Below are positions 8,137 through 14,952 of a stretch of 18,988 bases of DNA, piece after piece (position 1 is the stretch's first letter; every line of letters starts with the position of its first letter). A program made the translations under genes and the position numbers. The DNA is taken from contig DATJXA010000017.1 in assembly GCA_035500675.1 (NCBI GenBank), positions 1 through 18,988 of the forward strand, in the 5' to 3' direction. Below the pieces are notes generated by a model, which was given only the letters and a program-made list of their open reading frames with translations, was not told the origin of the DNA and did no database searches. This stretch comes from JAGVPT01 sp035500675. Lineage in GTDB: Bacteria > Bacteroidota > Ignavibacteria > UBA10030 > UBA8401.

Positions 8137-8323
8137 GACGCATCCTTTTTTCCATCATACCCGCGAGTATTAAGGGGCCATCCAAAACGTACCACCGCCG
8201 AATATGTGCCCGTTTGTTTTCCGAGGCGCTTTTTTAAAACGGATAAATATTTATTCGAATCAGAGAATTATTGCGGTGTCACCTTTCTAAGTGCATAAAA
8301 AGGTAAAAAACTTTGATTTCACC

Positions 8324-8352
8324 TTGACTCTCTAAACCATTCAATATAACTT
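8324..8352 (+). promoter_or_regulatory. Promoter candidate for the REC/phosphotransfer regulator
   Basis: TTGACT (8324-8329), a 17-base spacer and TAACTT (8347-8352) repeat the layout found before the kinase and hrcA genes. The overlapping TATAAC (8345-8350) would give a 15-base spacer and is less likely. Transcription from here would leave a leader of about 100 bases before the ATG at 8465. Confidence 0.5.
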
Positions 8353-8380
8353 CTCCAGTAAGGTTACAGTCCAACCACTT

Positions 8381-8432
8381 GAAATCTACCGAAATTTAGG
8401 TTTCGCAAGAGATTTACCTCCCGAAATCTACC
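8381..8432 (+). promoter_or_regulatory. Repeat-bearing leader upstream of the response regulator
   Basis: The predicted leader contains GAAATCTACC twice (8381-8390 and 8423-8432), with a degenerate GATTTACC (8411-8418) between them. It also has a small inverted repeat, CGAAA/TTTCG, at 8390-8405. These could be operator repeats for a regulator or a structured RNA leader. No known riboswitch class is recognisable. Confidence 0.3.
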
Positions 8433-8464
8433 TTTTTTGGTCTAAATGTAAACAGGAGCGATCC

Positions 8465-9226
8465 ATGGAGAGACCGTTGCATGTTCTTATTACCGAGGAC
8501 GAAGAATCCTTTGCCGATGTATTGGCTTTAGAGTTGCGGGAAACTGGACAGTACGAAGTCACGACTGCCTACAGCGGCACGGACGGAATCGAGCAATTGA
8601 AATCGAAAAAGATCGATATCGTCCTGATGGATTTTAACCTTGGAGACATCACGGGAATTCAAGTGCTTCAATGGATCAACGAGCAGAAGATGGAAACTCC
8701 GGTCATTATGATGACCGCAGCCGGGACGGAGGAAGTTGCAGTCGAGGCGATGAAGCTGGGCGCCTATGACTACGTCCGGAAAGAACATCTTGAGATCAAT
8801 CATTTCCCGATCTTGTTGCACGGCGTGTACGAACGATTTTTATTCCGCAAGGATAAGCAGGCGCGCGAGGCGGAACAGCGCGAGAAGGAAAAAATGGAAG
8901 CCGCCGTGCAGATGTTTCAAACGACCGTGCGGACAATCGCTCATCACATCAACAATGCCCTAGCGATCTTTAAACTACACTCCACGGTCACTGAACGAAA
9001 TGTTCAGAAGATGCTCGACCCCACCCTCGCCAAACCCCTCCTGAAACTAGTCTCCGATTTGCGCCGCCAAGCCGAAACCATCGAATCGATCGTTCGTTCG
9101 CTGGTTGGGATCTCCGATATCGTGTATACGAAGTACGCCGGCGATCAGGACATCATCGAGATCAGAATGCAGCTGGAAAAAAATCTCGAAACGCTCAAGG
9201 AACAAAAGCTGGAAATGACCCAGTAA
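8465..9226 (+). CDS. Response regulator with receiver domain and DHp-like helices, no ATPase
   Basis: The 253-residue protein starts with a complete receiver domain: acidic residues Glu11 and Asp12, phospho-acceptor Asp56 (VLMDFNLGD), Thr84 and Lys106. A charged coiled-coil linker (about 128-150) leads to TVRTIAHHINNALAIFK (154-170), which resembles the phospho-histidine helix of HisKA domains, with His160 in the acceptor position. A second long helix ends the chain. There is no ATP-binding domain (no N, G1 or G2 box) and no DNA-binding or enzymatic output domain, so it cannot be a kinase itself. It may be a phosphotransfer intermediate or a dimeric scaffold. The ATG at 8465 has AGGAG (8454-8458) six bases upstream. 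It is divergent from hpnC and stands alone; the nearest kinase gene is at 3292. The receiver call is firm; the role of the second half is inferred. Confidence 0.88.
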   Translation: MERPLHVLITEDEESFADVLALELRETGQYEVTTAYSGTDGIEQLKSKKIDIVLMDFNLGDITGIQVLQWINEQKMETPVIMMTAAGTEEVAVEAMKLGAYDYVRKEHLEINHFPILLHGVYERFLFRKDKQAREAEQREKEKMEAAVQMFQTTVRTIAHHINNALAIFKLHSTVTERNVQKMLDPTLAKPLLKLVSDLRRQAETIESIVRSLVGISDIVYTKYAGDQDIIEIRMQLEKNLETLKEQKLEMTQ

Positions 9227-9497
9227 GAAAAACCCGCCCAAGAATTTAGAATCGCCCCGCCGCTATCTTCCAGTCAAATTTATCGGGAATGTGTCGATGA
9301 TTTCCCTCTCCCGAAAGACCGACTTTCCCTTCCTTTCTTTGCCGTTGCGTGGTGAGTTGTTAAAGGCAATCCTCTGAAATAACCCCTTAATAATTAGCGA
9401 TAGGCCATATTCGTACGTAGCCGGCATTCTTGACTCGGCGCGTAAAAATTTGTATTTTTCGTTAGTTCCATACATTTTTTACACTTTGGGAAAGGCT
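9227..9497. other. Intergenic region upstream of hrcA
   Basis: No gene is supported here. The region holds the hrcA promoter candidate and a few short inverted repeats, for example TCGGGA and TCCCGA with a loop of about 20 bases near 9283-9316. No CIRCE element (TTAGCACTC-N9-GAGTGCTAA) is present. Confidence 0.6.
9430..9458 (+). promoter_or_regulatory. Promoter candidate for the hrcA-grpE-dnaJ operon
   Basis: TTGACT (9430-9435), a 17-base spacer and TATTTT (9453-9458, then TC) form a strong -35/-10 pair 40 bases before the hrcA ATG. It has the same layout as the promoters at 3208 and 8324. A transcript from it would begin near 9465, which rules out the in-frame TTG at 9450 as the start of hrcA. 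Confidence 0.6.
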
Positions 9498-10529
9498 ATG
9501 ACCGGCAGTTTAAACGAGCGGGAGCGGACGATCCTTCGAAGCGTCATCTATAGCTTCATCCAGACCGCTACGCCCGTCGGTTCTCGTTACATTTCAAAAC
9601 ACCAAGGCCTGGGACTCAGTCCTGCGACCGTCCGCAACGTCATGTCGGACCTCGAATATTTGGGGTATATCGACCACCCCCACACCTCCGCGGGTAGAAT
9701 TCCGACGGACAAGGGCTACCGGTTCTACGTCGATTCATTGATCGAGTTGGAAAACCTTTCGGAGCGGGAGCAATCGTCTATCCAATCGCAGATCCATGCC
9801 AGCGCAGACCCGGATGAAGTCCTGCGGGAGACATCGAGATTGCTCGGGACAATTTCGCACCAGCTCGGAATCGTTTCAACGCCTCGGGTCAGCGGCGGCA
9901 TTTTTGAAAAGCTGGAGCTGGTACCCATTAGCAGTTCGCGGATCATGGTGATCATTTCCATCGGCTCGGGGCTTGTCAAAACGATCATGATGGAGGTACA
10001 TTCTGAAATCCCGAAGAACAAGCTTGAAGAAGTGAGCAGGCTGTTGAACGAGAGGCTCTCGGGCCTGACGCTGAAACAGATCCGCGCCACGTTTGCGGAC
10101 CGAGTGCGCGATATGCAGGATGAAGAGACAGGCCTCGTCCGGCTTTTTGTCGAGTCGGTGGATAAAGTGTTCGACGAAACGCGGAACAAGGAGAAGGTCC
10201 ACATCGGCGGAACGCAGAGCCTCCTTGCGCAGCCGGAATTCAGCAATGCAAAGAACTTTCGCGGAATCGTGGAATTATTGGAAAACGAGGACATCATCGT
10301 CCACATCCTCGAAAAAAACGACCCCGGAGAAGGAAATATTTCCATCATGATCGGTTCAGAGAACCACGACGACAAAATGAGGGACCTCAGCGTCGTAACG
10401 TCACAGTACACGGTTGGCGACATCAGCGGAACGATCGGCATCATTGGTGCAAAAAGGATGGACTATTCAAAGATGATCCCTCTCGTCGACTATATGGCGA
10501 AGACAATTTCTTCGATGTTCCACGCGTAA
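9498..10529 (+). CDS. hrcA: Heat-inducible transcription repressor HrcA
   Basis: HrcA represses chaperone operons by binding CIRCE operators and is kept active by GroEL. The 343-residue product begins with a winged-helix domain (LSPATVRNVMSDLEYLGYI, 40-58) and the family signature HTSAGRIPTDKGYRFYVDSL (62-81). A GAF-like central and C-terminal region follows, including GGIFEKLELVPI and TIGIIGAKRMDYSKMIPLVD near the end. The start is ATG at 9498 with GGGAAAGG directly upstream. The frame is open to a TTG at 9450, but that codon lies between the predicted -35 and -10. The gene heads an apparent hrcA-grpE-dnaJ operon. CIRCE is absent upstream, so its own operon may not be autoregulated in the usual way, or the operator has diverged. 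The length is normal. Confidence 0.96.
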   Translation: MTGSLNERERTILRSVIYSFIQTATPVGSRYISKHQGLGLSPATVRNVMSDLEYLGYIDHPHTSAGRIPTDKGYRFYVDSLIELENLSEREQSSIQSQIHASADPDEVLRETSRLLGTISHQLGIVSTPRVSGGIFEKLELVPISSSRIMVIISIGSGLVKTIMMEVHSEIPKNKLEEVSRLLNERLSGLTLKQIRATFADRVRDMQDEETGLVRLFVESVDKVFDETRNKEKVHIGGTQSLLAQPEFSNAKNFRGIVELLENEDIIVHILEKNDPGEGNISIMIGSENHDDKMRDLSVVTSQYTVGDISGTIGIIGAKRMDYSKMIPLVDYMAKTISSMFHA

Positions 10530-10577
10530 TCGGCGGAGAATACTAGCGCCGTGTCCAATAAATGATCTTGAGTTTTT

Positions 10578-10656
10578 AACCGCAAGGACGACATGAACGC
10601 AAAGATGGTCCAGTAACCCAATACTAAACTTCGTTGCGCCTTTGTTCCTGGCGGTC
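10578..10656. repeat. Imperfect inverted repeat between hrcA and grpE
   Basis: AACCGCAAGGACGACATGAA and the following CGCAAAGA (10578-10605) resemble the reverse complement of the stretch at 10629-10656 (CTTCGTTGCGCC through GGCGGTCC). Both share the core ACCGC-AGGA and a GCAA-rich end, with several mismatches and small gaps. The 154-base gap is noncoding and unusually large for an otherwise tight operon. The repeat may be a palindromic intergenic element or a remnant of one. Confidence 0.35.
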
Positions 10657-10712
10657 CAATACTTTATGAAAAGTAGCACCAGTTGTCGAGAGCGAGGCAG
10701 GTGAAAGCGGAT

Positions 10713-11321
10713 ATGGTGGAACAAAAAAACGACGGACAGAACAAAAAGAACGTGAACGCCGAACAATCTTCTCAAAGGACTCCGATGCCGGAGGAAAAAT
10801 CGGGCATCGGGATTCCCGACGAAAAAATCGCCGAGCTCGAAAAACAGGTCGCCCAGCTTAAGGACCAGCTGTTGCGAAAGGCGGCCGAGTTCGATAACTA
10901 CAAACGGCGCACCGAAAACGATTTTGCGGCGCTGACAAAGTTTGCGGCGGAGAACATCATCGTTCAACTCCTGCCGGTCCTTGACGACCTCAACAGGTCG
11001 CTGAAGACCGTGAAGGAAAGGGCGGAAGGCGATGCGTTCATCAAAGGGATCGAGCTCATCCACGCGAAACTGTTCAAAATTCTTGAGCAGCAGGGTTTGA
11101 GGACGATGGACGTCGTAGGGAAAGAGTTCAACGTCGACGTTCACGATGCGTTGATGCAGATGCCCCGGTCGGACGTCCCTCCTCACACCGTCCTCGAGGA
11201 GGTGGAAAAGGGTTATCTGCTTTTCGACAAAGTTATTCGTCATGCAAAAGTGGTCGTGTCTTCCGCCGCAGCGGAAGAACCGATGCAACAGACAAAGACA
11301 TCAGAGAATTTTGAAGATTGA
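10713..11321 (+). CDS. grpE: Nucleotide exchange factor GrpE
   Basis: GrpE releases ADP from DnaK and works with DnaJ. From the ATG at 10713 it has 202 residues. A charged, disordered N-terminus is followed by a long coiled-coil helix (IAELEKQVAQLKDQLLRKAA, then EFDNYKRRTE). The beta-wing head has the GrpE signature, from FNVDVHDALMQMP through VLEEVEKGYLLFDKVIRHAK. AGGTG (10699-10703) lies nine bases before this ATG. The frame extends to a TTG at 10683 and has a GTG at 10701, so a start up to ten codons earlier cannot be excluded. The stop TGA ends two bases before the dnaJ ATG. dnaK, its main partner, is not in the window. Confidence 0.95.
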   Translation: MVEQKNDGQNKKNVNAEQSSQRTPMPEEKSGIGIPDEKIAELEKQVAQLKDQLLRKAAEFDNYKRRTENDFAALTKFAAENIIVQLLPVLDDLNRSLKTVKERAEGDAFIKGIELIHAKLFKILEQQGLRTMDVVGKEFNVDVHDALMQMPRSDVPPHTVLEEVEKGYLLFDKVIRHAKVVVSSAAAEEPMQQTKTSENFED

Positions 11322-11323
11322 CC

Positions 11324-12475
11324 ATGGCAGCCAAGCGTGATTTTTACGAAGTGCTCGGGGTTGCCCGGACTGCGTCGCAGGACGAGATCAAAAAGGCATA
11401 CCGCAAACTCGCATTACAATACCATCCCGACCGCAACCCGAACAACAAAGAGGCCGAGGAAAAATTCAAAGAAGCGGCGGAAGCCTACGAGGCCTTGAGC
11501 GACCCGGCAAAGCGGCAGCGTTTCGACCAGTACGGGCACGAAGGGATGCGGGGGACCGATTTCAGAAATTACACCGACATCAACGATATTTTCTCCAGCT
11601 TCGGAGACATTTTCGGCGGATCGATATTCGACGACGTGTTTTCCGGCGGCAGGCAGCAACGCCGGCGATCGAGCGGCCAGGCTGGCTCGGACCTCAAAGT
11701 ACAGTTGAAGCTTACTCTCGAAGAGATCGCGACGGGGGTGGAGAAGAAGATCAAGATCAAGAAGTGGAAGACGTGCCATGTTTGTTCTGGCAGCGGCGCC
11801 AAAGCCGGATCGTCGCGTACCACATGCCCGCAGTGCGGCGGAAGCGGCGAATTGCGTCAGGTCTCCCGGTCGATGTTCGGGCAGTTTGTCAACATCACCA
11901 CTTGTCCGACGTGCGGAGGCGAAGGCCAAATTGTGCGCGACCGCTGTCCGAACTGTGACGGAGAAGGAAGGGAACAGGGAGAAACGACGATCAAGGTCAA
12001 TGTCCCAGCGGGTGTGTCGGAGGGAAATTATTTATCGCTTCAGGGGCAAGGAAATGCTGGAAGACGGGGCGGACCTGCGGGAGACGTAATCGTCGAGTTC
12101 CAGGAGCTCCGCCATGAACATTTTGTCAGAAACGGCGACGACATTATCTATAACACGCTCCTCAGTTTTCCGCAGGTCGTCTTAGGAGGAGAGATCGAAG
12201 TACCAACGCTGACGGGGCGGTCCCGAGTCAAGATCGATCCGGGGACGATGCCCGGGAAAATGCTGAGGATGAAGGAAAAAGGGATCCCGCATCTCAACAG
12301 TTACGGACATGGCGACCAATTGATCCGGATTCAAGTGTGGATTCCGACGAAGCTCAACGCGCGGGAAAAAGACCTGTTGCGGGAGCTTTCCACGAGTGAG
12401 CATATCGTGCCGACTGAAGATGAGAAAAAAGCCAACCGATCCTTTTTCGACAAAGTGAAAAACGCTTTTTCTTAA
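11324..12475 (+). CDS. dnaJ: Chaperone protein DnaJ (Hsp40)
   Basis: DnaJ delivers unfolded proteins to DnaK and stimulates its ATPase. The 383-residue protein has the full type-I layout. The J-domain (about 5-70) contains HPD at 34-36. A Gly/Phe-rich region follows (about 72-110), then four CxxCxGxG zinc-binding repeats beginning at Cys151, Cys168, Cys194 and Cys208. The C-terminal substrate-binding domains end with FDKVKNAFS. All eight zinc-ligand cysteines are present. ATG at 11324 lies two bases after the grpE stop, giving MAAKRDFYEVLGV, the usual N-terminus. The in-frame TTG at 11318 is rejected because it overlaps the grpE stop and adds nothing to the domain. A hairpin follows immediately at 12474. 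Confidence 0.97.
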   Translation: MAAKRDFYEVLGVARTASQDEIKKAYRKLALQYHPDRNPNNKEAEEKFKEAAEAYEALSDPAKRQRFDQYGHEGMRGTDFRNYTDINDIFSSFGDIFGGSIFDDVFSGGRQQRRRSSGQAGSDLKVQLKLTLEEIATGVEKKIKIKKWKTCHVCSGSGAKAGSSRTTCPQCGGSGELRQVSRSMFGQFVNITTCPTCGGEGQIVRDRCPNCDGEGREQGETTIKVNVPAGVSEGNYLSLQGQGNAGRRGGPAGDVIVEFQELRHEHFVRNGDDIIYNTLLSFPQVVLGGEIEVPTLTGRSRVKIDPGTMPGKMLRMKEKGIPHLNSYGHGDQLIRIQVWIPTKLNAREKDLLRELSTSEHIVPTEDEKKANRSFFDKVKNAFS

Positions 12476-12491
12476 CGAGCGAACGCTCGTT
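12474..12491 (+). terminator. Hairpin after dnaJ, possible weak terminator
   Basis: AACGAGCG (12474-12481) and CGCTCGTT (12484-12491) form a perfect stem that includes the last bases of the dnaJ stop codon and is followed by one more T. The T-run is very short, so it may reduce rather than end transcription into the next genes. Confidence 0.4.
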
Positions 12492-12516
12492 TCACCTCTC
12501 ACTGGCTGCGACCTCC

Positions 12517-12972
12517 ATGAATCTGTTGAAACGCGTGCAGGAATTTGCCGCTTTTACGAAGAACGAACAGCGGGTGTTTCTTTTCCTGGCGGTCGTGTTT
12601 GTCGCTGGGGTCTCGATCAAAGCGTATAAAGCGTATTTTGAACCCGTCAGCGTCAAGCAGTTCGATTATTCGGCCCTCGACAAAGAATTTGCAGAGCGGT
12701 CGAAACACCTTCAAACCATCTCCGAAGCTCCCGCTTTAGCGGACTCAACGCAGAAGGTAACGGGAGTTGCTAGAGAGAAAAAAGTCAACCTCAACACCGC
12801 GACGAAGAACGAGCTCGTCTCCTTGCCGGGAATCGGCGAAGGCATCGCGGAACAAATCATGATCTTTCGGGACGAACACGGCACCTTCACGTCGGTCGAT
12901 CAACTGAAAAAAATCAAGGGCATCGGCGCAAAAAAATTCGAGCGCCTCCGCCCCTACGTCGTCATCAAATGA
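12517..12972 (+). CDS. ComEA-like membrane-anchored helix-hairpin-helix protein
   Basis: The 151-residue protein has a short cytoplasmic N-terminus and one membrane segment (VFLFLAVVFVAGVSI, about 20-34). A charged linker follows, then a tandem helix-hairpin-helix DNA-binding domain. The HhH motifs are NLNTATKNELVSLPGIGEGI (91-110) and LKKIKGIGAKKFERLRPYV (130-148), the typical ComEA pattern. In naturally competent bacteria ComEA binds incoming double-stranded DNA on the outer face of the inner membrane. The predicted topology here (N-in, HhH domain outside) fits. No other competence genes such as comEC or comF are in the window, so a role in DNA uptake is an inference. The stop codon overlaps the start of the next gene by four bases (ATGA), so the two are probably made together. 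No Shine-Dalgarno sequence is seen. Confidence 0.82.
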   Translation: MNLLKRVQEFAAFTKNEQRVFLFLAVVFVAGVSIKAYKAYFEPVSVKQFDYSALDKEFAERSKHLQTISEAPALADSTQKVTGVAREKKVNLNTATKNELVSLPGIGEGIAEQIMIFRDEHGTFTSVDQLKKIKGIGAKKFERLRPYVVIK

Positions 12973-13880
12973 AAACCACCGAACGTCATATCGCCCTCAT
13001 TCTGGAACAGTACCAAGTGACCGCCGTCGAAATCGCGCAAAGCCCGAAAGGGCACACGCTCACGGCCGCCGGGTCATACGCCTCGGAGCTTAATTTCGAC
13101 GAACAGGACATGTTCAGCCAGCCGGGCTCTTCGCAGCGCGAACGGATTTTCGCCCTCGAGCTCCAGTCATTTTTCAAAAGCATCGGCGCCGGCGCGAGGA
13201 CATTCGCGTTCGGGCTCAACAGCCGGATGGTCGTCGCGCAGTCGCTCCCGACCGACGGATCGCTCAACGAAACGGAGCTCGACCAGCATGCCCTCTGGGA
13301 ACTGAGCCAATATTCCACCGTGAAGAACCCGAACGCATACAACGTCGGCGCGATGGTCCTTGATTCAAACGCCGAGACGCAGGTGAACACGACCATCATC
13401 GTTGCAGTGAGAAAAATCTTTCTGAACTTTCTTGCGAACGTCTGCAAACAACTGAGCGGAAACCTTAATATTGTCGACGTCGATCATTTCGGCGCTGAGA
13501 ATGCGTTGAATTTCAACTACCCCGAAGTGTCCGCCAAACGAGTACTCCTCGTCGGCGTCGACGAGAGTTCCTTCGATGCGAGCGTCATGGTTGGCGGGGA
13601 GACAAAAGATTTTGTGACATTCGAGTGGTCGACTGAAAACGATATGGCCCAGCTTGCGGAATATGCCAAAAGCGTGAGCGCCGAAGCGGTCTATTTTCAC
13701 GGAAGGATCGTTTCCCAAGCGATGGTGAACAGTCTCAAGACTCTTTCATCCATTCCGGCCGAGATCGTCGACCCTTTTAGAAAAGTTGCCTTGCCCCACA
13801 CGTTAAAAAATTATCGGGACGTCGAAAGCCGCAAGCAGGAATATGCGTCGGCAATCGGACTTGCGTTGAGAGCAGAATAG
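12969..13880 (+). CDS. PilM-like actin-fold protein (hypothetical)
   Basis: I cannot name this 303-residue protein with certainty. Its pattern resembles PilM, the actin-like ATPase-fold protein on the cytoplasmic side of type IV pilus and competence machines. It opens with a strand ending in VTAVEIA (17-23). A central RVLLVGVDESSFDASVMVGG (191-210) looks like a phosphate-loop hairpin. It ends with VDPFRKVALP (267-276) and EYASAIGLALR (291-301), close to the C-terminal end of PilM proteins. There is no signal peptide or membrane segment. The gene overlaps the ComEA-like gene by four bases and ends two bases before rsmD. The ComEA/PilM pairing supports a link to DNA uptake or pili, but pilN, pilO and pilQ are not here. 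The fold call is moderate and the function is unproven. Confidence 0.6.
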   Translation: MKTTERHIALILEQYQVTAVEIAQSPKGHTLTAAGSYASELNFDEQDMFSQPGSSQRERIFALELQSFFKSIGAGARTFAFGLNSRMVVAQSLPTDGSLNETELDQHALWELSQYSTVKNPNAYNVGAMVLDSNAETQVNTTIIVAVRKIFLNFLANVCKQLSGNLNIVDVDHFGAENALNFNYPEVSAKRVLLVGVDESSFDASVMVGGETKDFVTFEWSTENDMAQLAEYAKSVSAEAVYFHGRIVSQAMVNSLKTLSSIPAEIVDPFRKVALPHTLKNYRDVESRKQEYASAIGLALRAE

Positions 13881-13882
13881 AG

Positions 13883-14443
13883 ATGCGCGTCATTGCCGGG
13901 ACTTATAAAGGAAGGCGGCTCCGCACCGTTGCGGATCTGACCGTTCGTCCCGCCACGAGCCGCGTGAAAGGCTCGATCTTCAATATCCTGCAAAACCGTA
14001 TCGCATGGCCGGACACTCGCGTGCTCGATCTTTTTGCGGGAAGCGGCAGCTTAGGGATTGAGGCGCTGAGCCGGGGCGCTCCGCATGCTGTGTTCGTCGA
14101 GAATTCAAAGCGGCCTCTCGCCTACTTAAAGGAGAACATCGCTGCGATGGGCGCAGAGGGCCGATCAGAAGTAATCGCCTCCGACGCGTTCGATTACCTG
14201 TCGAGGCCGCGCGAGCCTTTCGACATTGTTTTTGCCGATCCGCCTTATGAACTCGAGGTCCTCAACCGTTTGCCGTCGTTGATCTTTCAAAGCGGCGTCG
14301 TTGCGCCGACGGGATATCTGATCATCGAACACCCGCAGCAAATGAAGTTCGAACCCAGTCTCCTGTGGGAAGAGGCCGTCGTGAGGAAATACGGAAGAAC
14401 CGTCGTCACTTTTTTTCAGTCACAGACCCTGGACCGACCATGA
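13883..14443 (+). CDS. rsmD: 16S rRNA (guanine(966)-N(2))-methyltransferase RsmD
   Basis: RsmD methylates G966 of 16S rRNA using S-adenosylmethionine. The 186-residue protein has the family N-terminus MRVIAGTYKGRRL and the RNA-contact motif RPATSRVKGSIFNIL (22-36). The SAM-binding loop is DLFAGSGSLGIE (49-60), and an acidic residue ends the next strand (Glu73). The catalytic motif is DPPY (119-122). The start ATG lies two bases after the stop of the PilM-like gene. The gene overlaps coaD by four bases (ATGA). The rsmD-coaD pair is very common in bacteria and supports both names. The length is normal and nothing is missing. Confidence 0.95.
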   Translation: MRVIAGTYKGRRLRTVADLTVRPATSRVKGSIFNILQNRIAWPDTRVLDLFAGSGSLGIEALSRGAPHAVFVENSKRPLAYLKENIAAMGAEGRSEVIASDAFDYLSRPREPFDIVFADPPYELEVLNRLPSLIFQSGVVAPTGYLIIEHPQQMKFEPSLLWEEAVVRKYGRTVVTFFQSQTLDRP

Positions 14444-14928
14444 AAATTGCACTTTACCCCGGCACGTTCGACCCAGTGACAAACGGGCATATCGACGTTT
14501 TGGAGCGGGGGATGAAATTGTTCGATAACATCATCGTCACGGTCGCAAAAAATTCTTCAAAGACTCCCCTGTTCGACGAGGAGGAGCGCGTGGCAATGAT
14601 CAAAGAAGTGATCCGGCGGAAAAAATACCGCAACGTCACCGTCGAATGCTTCGAGGGACTTCTTGTCGACTTTGCAAAAAAAAGGAAAGCAGTCGCGCTG
14701 ATCCGGGGTTTGCGCGCCGTTTCCGATTTCGAGTATGAATTCCAAATGGCCTTGATCAACCGGAACCAAAACGGCGGGATCGTCACAGTGTTTCTCATGC
14801 CGCATGAAAAGTATACGTACCTCAATTCGAGTATCGTCCGCGAACTCGCGAGTCTCGGAGGCGACTTTAAGTCATTCGTTCCGGCGAGCGTCTACGTGCG
14901 CCTCCGCGAAAAACTCAAACACGGTTAA
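14440..14928 (+). CDS. coaD: Phosphopantetheine adenylyltransferase
   Basis: CoaD transfers AMP from ATP to 4'-phosphopantetheine, the penultimate step of coenzyme A synthesis, in the cytoplasm. The 162-residue product has the nucleotidyltransferase motif TFDPVTNGH (9-17), RGLR (89-92), the helix SDFEYEFQMALINR (95-108) and the ATP-binding SSIVRE (130-135). This is the full set for the hexameric bacterial enzyme. The start is the ATG at 14440, overlapping the rsmD stop. The frame is open upstream to 14365, but those extra 25 residues are a shadow of rsmD, and MKIALYPGTFDP is the standard N-terminus. The stop is followed 24 bases later by the aminotransferase. Confidence 0.96.
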   Translation: MKIALYPGTFDPVTNGHIDVLERGMKLFDNIIVTVAKNSSKTPLFDEEERVAMIKEVIRRKKYRNVTVECFEGLLVDFAKKRKAVALIRGLRAVSDFEYEFQMALINRNQNGGIVTVFLMPHEKYTYLNSSIVRELASLGGDFKSFVPASVYVRLREKLKHG

Positions 14929-14952
14929 CTACAGAAAGGACTTCACGAACAA

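Larger units (their letters stand above)
8019..8464. other. 446-bp divergent intergenic region (hpnC / response regulator)
   Basis: This region separates two divergent genes. It contains a REP-like hairpin (8112-8136), a promoter candidate for the plus-strand regulator (8324-8352) and a repeat-rich leader (8381-8432). For hpnC, a weak minus-strand pair TTGCAA (8075-8070) and TATTCTG (8050-8044) could be a promoter, but it does not match the spacing of the plus-strand ones. The open frame 8029-8298 has no ribosome binding site, no recognisable domain and odd composition, so I do not call it a gene. Confidence 0.65.

Noticed and set aside
8029..8298. Open frame of 89 codons between hpnC and the regulator
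   Set aside because: No ribosome binding site, no recognisable domain, contains the REP-like hairpin and lies in a divergent promoter region.
9450..9497. Upstream TTG start for hrcA
   Set aside because: It lies between the predicted -35 and -10 elements; ATG at 9498 has a purine-rich binding site and gives the usual HrcA N-terminus.
9725..10444. 239-codon minus-strand frame opposite hrcA
   Set aside because: Ser/Arg/Met-rich antisense shadow with no domain; hrcA explains the DNA.
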